This document shows, one piece after another, positions 7,989 to 15,472 of a DNA stretch of 15,472 nucleotides. Both the position numbers and the translations under genes were made by a program. The notes beneath the pieces are model-generated. The model saw only the letters and a program-made list of their open reading frames with translations, was not told where the DNA came from and did no database searches. The stretch's first letter is position 1. Each line of letters starts with the position of its first letter. The stretch spans positions 1-15,472 of the forward strand of contig CALGOO010000115.1 in NCBI GenBank assembly GCA_937960715.1, written 5' to 3'. The stretch comes from an uncultured Candidatus Competibacteraceae bacterium (lineage in GTDB: Bacteria; Pseudomonadota; Gammaproteobacteria; Competibacterales; Competibacteraceae).

Positions 7989-9200
7989 TTACGCCACCGC
8001 CGGCTTGGCGACGGGCGCCTCCCGGATCGGCAAATTCACCACGGCGGCCAGCGCGGCCAAGACCATGTCGGCGTACCACATCCAGCCATAGTCGCCGAAC
8101 CGGGTGATGGCCAGCCCGCCCAGATAAGCGCCGAAGAAACCGCCAAGCTGGTGCGAAAGCAAGGTCATGCCGAACAGGGTCGCCAGATAACGGACCCCGA
8201 ACAGCTTGCCGACGAGGGCGGCGGTCGGCGGCACCGTCGCCAGCCAGGTGAAGCCCAGACCCGCCGCGAACAGATAGTAGGTCAGTGGCGTCCTCGGCAT
8301 CAGCAAGTACCCGGCGATCAGCAGGGCGCGCGAGCCGTACATGATGGCCAGGACGTATTTGCTGCGGTACCTGGAGACACAGAAACCGGCGTAAAGGCTA
8401 CCGAAAATGTTGGCGAGCCCGATGATGGCGAGCGACCAACTGGCGACGGAGGGCGGCAAGCCGCACAGATTGACCTCGCCCGGCAGATGCGTTACCAGAA
8501 AGGCGATGTGAAATCCGCACGTGAAAAAACCGGCGTGGAGCAGCAGATAGCTGGGGTTCTTCAAGGAGGCGCGGACCGCCTTCAGCACTCCCGTATCGTC
8601 GCCGACGGGTTTGGCCGGCGCTTCCGCCTGCTTCGTCAAGGCGCCGACCAGCGGTAACGCCGCCAACGTCACCAGCGCCATCGTCCACATCGTTCCCATC
8701 CAACCGATGGTCTGAATCAATTTTTGCAGGATCGGCGCAAACACGAATTGACCGAACGAGCCGCCGGCGTTGATGACTCCGGCCGCCGAGCCGTGCGCCA
8801 CCGCCGGCAACCGCCGGGCGGCCGCGCCGATCAAGACGGAAAAGCTGCCGGCCCCGGACCCCATCGCCGACAGCAGGCCAAGCGAGACGACCAGGCCAAA
8901 TCCCGAGGTCATGAACGGGGTTATCGCGCTACCGAGGGCCATCACCACCAAACCGCCGATCAAGACCGCGCGCGGACCGAAGCGATCGGCGAGACCGCCG
9001 GTAATCGGCTGAACCGCTCCCCAGGCGAACTGACCGACGGCGAGGGCCAAACTGATCGTGGCGATTTCCAGGCCGGTCGACAGCATCAAGGGGTTGACGA
9101 ACAGGCCGAGCGACTGACGCACGCCCATGGTCACCATCAGAATCCCGGCGGCGGCCAGGGTGGTCACCAGAACATCGGGTTTTCTCAACGCACGAAACAT
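7989..9200 (-). CDS. major facilitator superfamily transporter
   Basis: The 403-residue protein has about twelve hydrophobic segments and the MFS motif A, G-x-L-A-D-R-F-G-P-R, at residues 68-77 between segments 2 and 3. Overall layout (GVRQSLGLFVNPL in segment 1, GAGSFSVLIGAAARRLP in the first half, a cytoplasmic loop near residue 200 rich in Ala/Pro, and LLSHQLGGFFGAYLGG in segment 11) resembles MFS members of the oxalate/formate antiporter and monocarboxylate transporter type, but no substrate can be assigned. The ATG at 9200 is preferred over an upstream TTG because GGGAGG at 9208-9213 lies 7 nt before it. It is downstream of glgB on the same strand, but a 130-bp gap with a large hairpin suggests its own transcription. 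Confidence 0.9.
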   Translation of the reverse strand: MFRALRKPDVLVTTLAAAGILMVTMGVRQSLGLFVNPLMLSTGLEIATISLALAVGQFAWGAVQPITGGLADRFGPRAVLIGGLVVMALGSAITPFMTSGFGLVVSLGLLSAMGSGAGSFSVLIGAAARRLPAVAHGSAAGVINAGGSFGQFVFAPILQKLIQTIGWMGTMWTMALVTLAALPLVGALTKQAEAPAKPVGDDTGVLKAVRASLKNPSYLLLHAGFFTCGFHIAFLVTHLPGEVNLCGLPPSVASWSLAIIGLANIFGSLYAGFCVSRYRSKYVLAIMYGSRALLIAGYLLMPRTPLTYYLFAAGLGFTWLATVPPTAALVGKLFGVRYLATLFGMTLLSHQLGGFFGAYLGGLAITRFGDYGWMWYADMVLAALAAVVNLPIREAPVAKPAVA

Positions 9201-9283
9201 GACCCGTCCTCCCAAGCCACGGCTAATCGCGATCAGGCTGTAAGAACTGTAGTCCTGAACAGCGCGATCATCTCGTGGCGAAA

Positions 9284-9324
9284 GCGGCGTGCCTCACCCC
9301 AAATCCAGGGGGTGCCAACGCCGC
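9284..9324 (-). terminator. large hairpin after glgB, candidate terminator
   Basis: Two stems stack: GCGGCGT (9284-9290) with ACGCCGC (9318-9324), and CACCCC (9295-9300) with GGGGTG (9309-9314), separated by a 4x3 internal loop and closed by an 8-nt loop. It begins 7 bp after the glgB stop. On the minus strand only three T residues follow, so termination may be inefficient or the hairpin may act mainly to stabilise the mRNA 3' end. Confidence 0.5.
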
Positions 9325-9330
9325 CCGTCC

Positions 9331-12804
<3,474 letters not shown>

Positions 12805-12840
12805 TGCCCGTCCCTTCATTGGTTGTGCCGCTGTCGGGAT

Positions 12841-12870
12841 AACATAACAAATTTGCGGGTTTATTTTGAA
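12841..12870 (-). promoter_or_regulatory. candidate sigma70-type promoter of glgB
   Basis: In the AT-rich gap before glgB, the minus strand reads TTCAAA (12865-12870), an 18-nt spacer, and TATGTT (12841-12846), each matching 4 of 6 consensus bases. It lies 36 bp upstream of the preferred start and downstream of the strong terminator of the neighbouring gene, which implies that glgB needs its own promoter here. Confidence 0.35.
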
Positions 12871-12917
12871 CTGATTCACTCCGCGTTCGGGTGCAAGAAC
12901 AAGGGAAACCCGTACGC

Positions 12918-12957
12918 AAAAAAACACGGGGGCGACGCCCTGTCGGACGTCGCCCCC
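12918..12957 (-). terminator. strong intrinsic terminator of the Spy-like gene
   Basis: A perfect 10-bp GC stem (GGGGGCGACG at 12928-12937 paired with CGTCGCCCCC at 12948-12957) with a 10-nt loop is followed on the minus strand by GTG and seven T residues (12918-12924). It begins 20 bp after the stop of the Spy-like gene. This is a textbook Rho-independent terminator and separates that gene from glgB. Confidence 0.92.
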
Positions 12958-12977
12958 GCCGATCGCGAACGGGTGGG

Positions 12978-13529
12978 TTACTGCACGGGTTGGGTCGGAC
13001 CCGCTCCCGAGCCGCGCATCATCCGCCGCATGGGTCCATCGGTGAAGAACTTGTCCATCACCTGTTTCTGTTCCGGATCGAGCGCGGCGTAAAGATCGCC
13101 CGCCGCCTTGGCCATGGTCTTCATGCTGGCCAGCCGTTGCTCCATGCCCTGGATCCGCTCCGCGAAATGGGCCATGGCGGTCGTCTCCCGGTCGCGCATT
13201 TCCTGCCGGATCTTCAACATTTCGGCATGATGGGCATCCTGGGCGGCGAGGAAAGCTTTCCAGGCATTCTGCTGGTCGGGCTTCAACTTGAGCCGCGCTT
13301 CCAGTAGTTCCATTCGTTCGGCATGGAATTGCTGCATCATCTCCATCCGACGTCCGGGGTCGCCCCCCCTCCAGCCATGTCCCTTCGGACCGCCGCCCAT
13401 CATCGAACAATCCTCCATGCCGCCCCCCATCGGGCCATGACCGCCCCAGGGACCGGCGAGCGCGAGGGTGGTCAATCCCAGACCCGCGACCGTGGCGGCG
13501 ACCAGCAGATTCTTGCGTAACGTCTTCAT
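12978..13529 (-). CDS. Spy/CpxP-like periplasmic LTxxQ protein, Met/His-rich
   Basis: The 183-residue product has a Sec signal peptide (MKTLRKNLLVAATVAGLGLTTLALA, about residues 1-25). A glycine, methionine and histidine-rich segment follows (about 26-65, including GGHGPMGGGMEDCSMMGGG), then a long helical region with two LTxxQ-type motifs, LKPDQ at 82-86 and LDPEQ at 150-154, as in the Spy/CpxP/ZraP family. Relatives are periplasmic chaperones or metal-responsive stress proteins; the Met/His-rich part suggests metal (Cu, Ni or Zn) binding, which is inference. The ATG at 13529 is supported by GAGGAA 6 nt upstream and by the signal peptide. It is transcribed alone, with a strong terminator behind it and a tandem repeat in front that may be a response-regulator site. 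Confidence 0.88.
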   Translation of the reverse strand: MKTLRKNLLVAATVAGLGLTTLALAGPWGGHGPMGGGMEDCSMMGGGPKGHGWRGGDPGRRMEMMQQFHAERMELLEARLKLKPDQQNAWKAFLAAQDAHHAEMLKIRQEMRDRETTAMAHFAERIQGMEQRLASMKTMAKAAGDLYAALDPEQKQVMDKFFTDGPMRRMMRGSGAGPTQPVQ

Positions 13530-13605
13530 CGTGGATTCCTCGGTTTGTGGTTGCTTCGACGGTTATTGGACAGCGCGCATGTAACCGGGATTTTGCCGGG
13601 CGCGG

Positions 13606-13625
13606 CGTTTTGTAACGATTTGTAA
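13606..13625. promoter_or_regulatory. tandem 10-bp repeat, possible OmpR/CpxR-class operator
   Basis: The plus strand reads cgttttgtaa directly followed by cgatttgtaa (8 of 10 positions identical), i.e. GTAAC-N5-GTAAT. OmpR-family regulators bind tandem half-sites spaced about 10-11 bp, and the CpxR consensus is GTAAA-N5-GTAAA, which this matches in 4 of 5 bases per half. A further GTAAC lies at 13581. It sits about 77 bp upstream of the Spy-like start. Binding by a CpxR-like protein is inference. Confidence 0.4.
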
Positions 13626-13724
13626 TACCGAACCGCGTCATTCTCAGCCCTGAACCCGCGGACCTTCGACTCCATCGCCCAGGCTCATTGCAACTTCGGT
13701 GGTGTTTCGTGTTAGGTTTTTGTT

Positions 13725-13752
13725 TTTACTAGCGCCAGGATGCTGTTAATAT
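13725..13752 (+). promoter_or_regulatory. candidate sigma70-type promoter of the dehydrogenase gene
   Basis: TTTACT (13725-13730), a 16-nt spacer and TAATAT (13747-13752) form a plausible promoter in the only AT-rich patch upstream of the gene at 13849. It would give a leader of roughly 90 nt. Confidence 0.35.
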
Positions 13753-13848
13753 TTACAACAAACCCGTGTGGATAAAACAACACACGACGAGAGCCAGTCA
13801 TCGGGATGGGTTCGATGGCGGGACCAGTGGCCGGAGGGGGACAAGACG

Positions 13849-14586
<738 letters not shown>

Positions 14587-14652
14587 GTCGCGCCGAAGGC
14601 GTTTTTGCCCCATCCCCGGCGGTCCAGCCCATTGAAACCCGGTCCATGCCTT

Positions 14653-14679
14653 CTCCTCTCGCCCATCTGGCGAGAGGAG
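14653..14679. terminator. palindromic hairpin between convergent genes
   Basis: A perfect 11-bp stem (CTCCTCTCGCC at 14653-14663 with GGCGAGAGGAG at 14669-14679) encloses a 5-nt loop. It lies between the convergent dehydrogenase and phosphatase genes, 13 bp from the end of the latter. Neither strand has a T-tract, so it may be a bidirectional mRNA-end structure or a dispersed repeat copy rather than a classic terminator. Confidence 0.5.
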
Positions 14680-14692
14680 GGCTGACGATCCG

Positions 14693-15391
14693 CTAGGCGG
14701 AGTCGGTTTCCCAGGCCGCCAGCACCGCCTCCAGTTCCCCCAGTTCGCCGATCTCCGCGTTCGCCCGGGGGCCGCCCGGCCAGTTTCGACCGGCGCGATT
14801 GACCCACACGGTGCGAAATCCGGCGTTTCGGCCACCGCCTATGTCGTGTTCCGGATCGTCGCCGACATGGACGATTTGTTCGGGTCGCAGCCGCAGCAAA
14901 CGGCAAACCTCCTTGAACATCGGCGCTTCCGGCTTGGCCGCGCCGACATCGATGGCGTTGAGCGAAACACGGAATACATCGTCCAGCCCGATCAGCCGCA
15001 GATCCGCGTTGCCGTTGGAGAGCGACGCCAGGATATAGCGCCGGGCCAGCCGTTCCAGCGTGGGACGCACCTCGGCAAAGGGCTCCACCGCGTTGCGGGC
15101 CATGAAGAACAGCGCGAACGCGCTTTCCACGTCGAATTCCCGATAACCGGTCCGCGCCGCCGCCAGATTCATCGCTTCCTTGCGCAATGCAGTGCGGTCG
15201 TGGGCGATTTCCGGGCGGGCGGCGCGAATCTCGCCCGCCAGTTCGCGCAGTTCCAGCGGCGTGAATCGCTCCGGGATGCGCGGATAGCGCGCCGCCAGCC
15301 AGTCGTGCAGCAGCCGCTCGGCGCGTTCGACCACCGGCCAGACCTCCCAAAGCGTATCGTCCAGGTCGAAGGTAATTGCCTTGATCATCAT
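14693..15391 (-). CDS. HAD family hydrolase, YigB-like phosphatase
   Basis: The 232-residue product is a haloacid dehalogenase-superfamily phosphatase with a helical cap (subfamily IA). All four motifs are present: FDLDDT with nucleophile D9 and acid/base D11, SNGN with S125, K153 in GAAKPEAPMF, and VGDDPEHD (176-183). The N terminus (AITFDLDDTLW, then PV..RAE) resembles E. coli YigB, which can dephosphorylate the flavin precursor 5-amino-6-(5-phosphoribitylamino)uracil; that role is a possibility, not shown by the sequence. Two adjacent ATG codons (15391, 15388) are possible starts, with GGGAA 5 or 8 nt upstream. It is transcribed alone, convergent with the dehydrogenase gene. Confidence 0.92.
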   Translation of the reverse strand: MMIKAITFDLDDTLWEVWPVVERAERLLHDWLAARYPRIPERFTPLELRELAGEIRAARPEIAHDRTALRKEAMNLAAARTGYREFDVESAFALFFMARNAVEPFAEVRPTLERLARRYILASLSNGNADLRLIGLDDVFRVSLNAIDVGAAKPEAPMFKEVCRLLRLRPEQIVHVGDDPEHDIGGGRNAGFRTVWVNRAGRNWPGGPRANAEIGELGELEAVLAAWETDSA

Positions 15392-15453
15392 AAAAATTCC
15401 CGTGCTGCTGCAACCTTAGGCGATTTCCAGAAATGAAATGACCCGGACTGGCT

Positions 15454-15471
15454 CCCATGCTCCAGCGTGGG
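15454..15471. repeat. REP-like palindrome at the right edge
   Basis: CCCATGC (15454-15460), a TCCA loop and GCGTGGG (15465-15471) form a 7-bp stem with one G-T pair. The sequence is close to the cccacgc-tcca-gcgtggg palindrome that I recall as an abundant intergenic repeat in several gammaproteobacteria. It is truncated by the window edge, so flanking symmetry cannot be checked. Confidence 0.5.
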
Positions 15472-15472
15472 T

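Larger units (their letters stand above)
13530..13848. other. 319-bp divergent intergenic region
   Basis: This gap separates the Spy-like gene (minus) from the dehydrogenase gene (plus). It holds a tandem 10-bp repeat, an AT-rich island with a candidate promoter for the plus-strand gene, and nothing I can read as a gene or structured RNA. An open frame from a GTG at 13768 runs into the dehydrogenase, but the ATG at 13849 is the better start. Confidence 0.6.

Noticed and set aside
9229..9270. A gcgatca direct repeat and a GCTGT...ACAGC inverted repeat upstream of the MFS gene
   Set aside because: Both are short and imperfectly placed; expected by chance at this length and not supported by a promoter nearby.
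12820..13641. Upstream extension of the GlgB frame through the Spy-like gene
   Set aside because: It crosses a strong intrinsic terminator and a well-supported gene in another frame; the ATG at 12804 has a ribosome binding site.
13768..13848. GTG start giving the dehydrogenase 27 extra residues
   Set aside because: The ATG at 13849 has a strong ribosome binding site and sits at the normal distance before the Rossmann motif; the extension has no similarity.

Overview
The window is GC-rich, densely coded bacterial DNA. Short intergenic gaps, a PyrF/GlgB/RarD/Spy-type gene set and the protein sequences suggest a gammaproteobacterium. A glycogen-storing lineage such as Competibacteraceae or Chromatiales would fit, but that placement is a guess from gene content. 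I see no rRNA, tRNA, CRISPR array, phage gene or transposase.

Layout, left to right. (1) 1-1444, minus strand: pyrF, then a DUF924 gene, then the start of a membrane-anchored protein that runs off the left edge. (2) 1610-2803, plus strand: a nitronate monooxygenase-type flavoenzyme with a Pro-Glu repeat tail, whose 3' end overlaps the convergent gene by 19 bp. (3) 2785-7307, minus strand: a probable three-gene unit of a TMEM165/Gdt1-type cation transporter, rarD (EamA permease) and a large PAS-PAS-GAF-GGDEF-EAL cyclic-di-GMP protein, the last two joined by an ATGA overlap. (4) 7501-7866, plus strand: a small secreted DUF2845 protein. (5) 7989-9200, minus strand: an MFS transporter. (6) 9331-12804, minus strand: a 1157-residue glycogen branching enzyme, about 430 residues longer than usual because a shortened, apparently inactive GlgB-like copy is fused in front of a complete one. 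(7) 12978-13529, minus strand: a Spy/CpxP-like periplasmic protein with a very clear intrinsic terminator and an upstream tandem 10-bp repeat resembling a response-regulator site. (8) 13849-14586, plus strand: an NAD(P)-dependent short-chain dehydrogenase. (9) 14693-15391, minus strand: a HAD phosphatase of YigB type, followed by a REP-like palindrome at the right edge.

Most genes are unrelated housekeeping or accessory functions, and I see no defence island or mobile cluster. The strongest candidate for something undescribed is the double GlgB. No other glycogen gene (glgA, glgC, glgP, glgX) is in the window, so its pathway context lies elsewhere.
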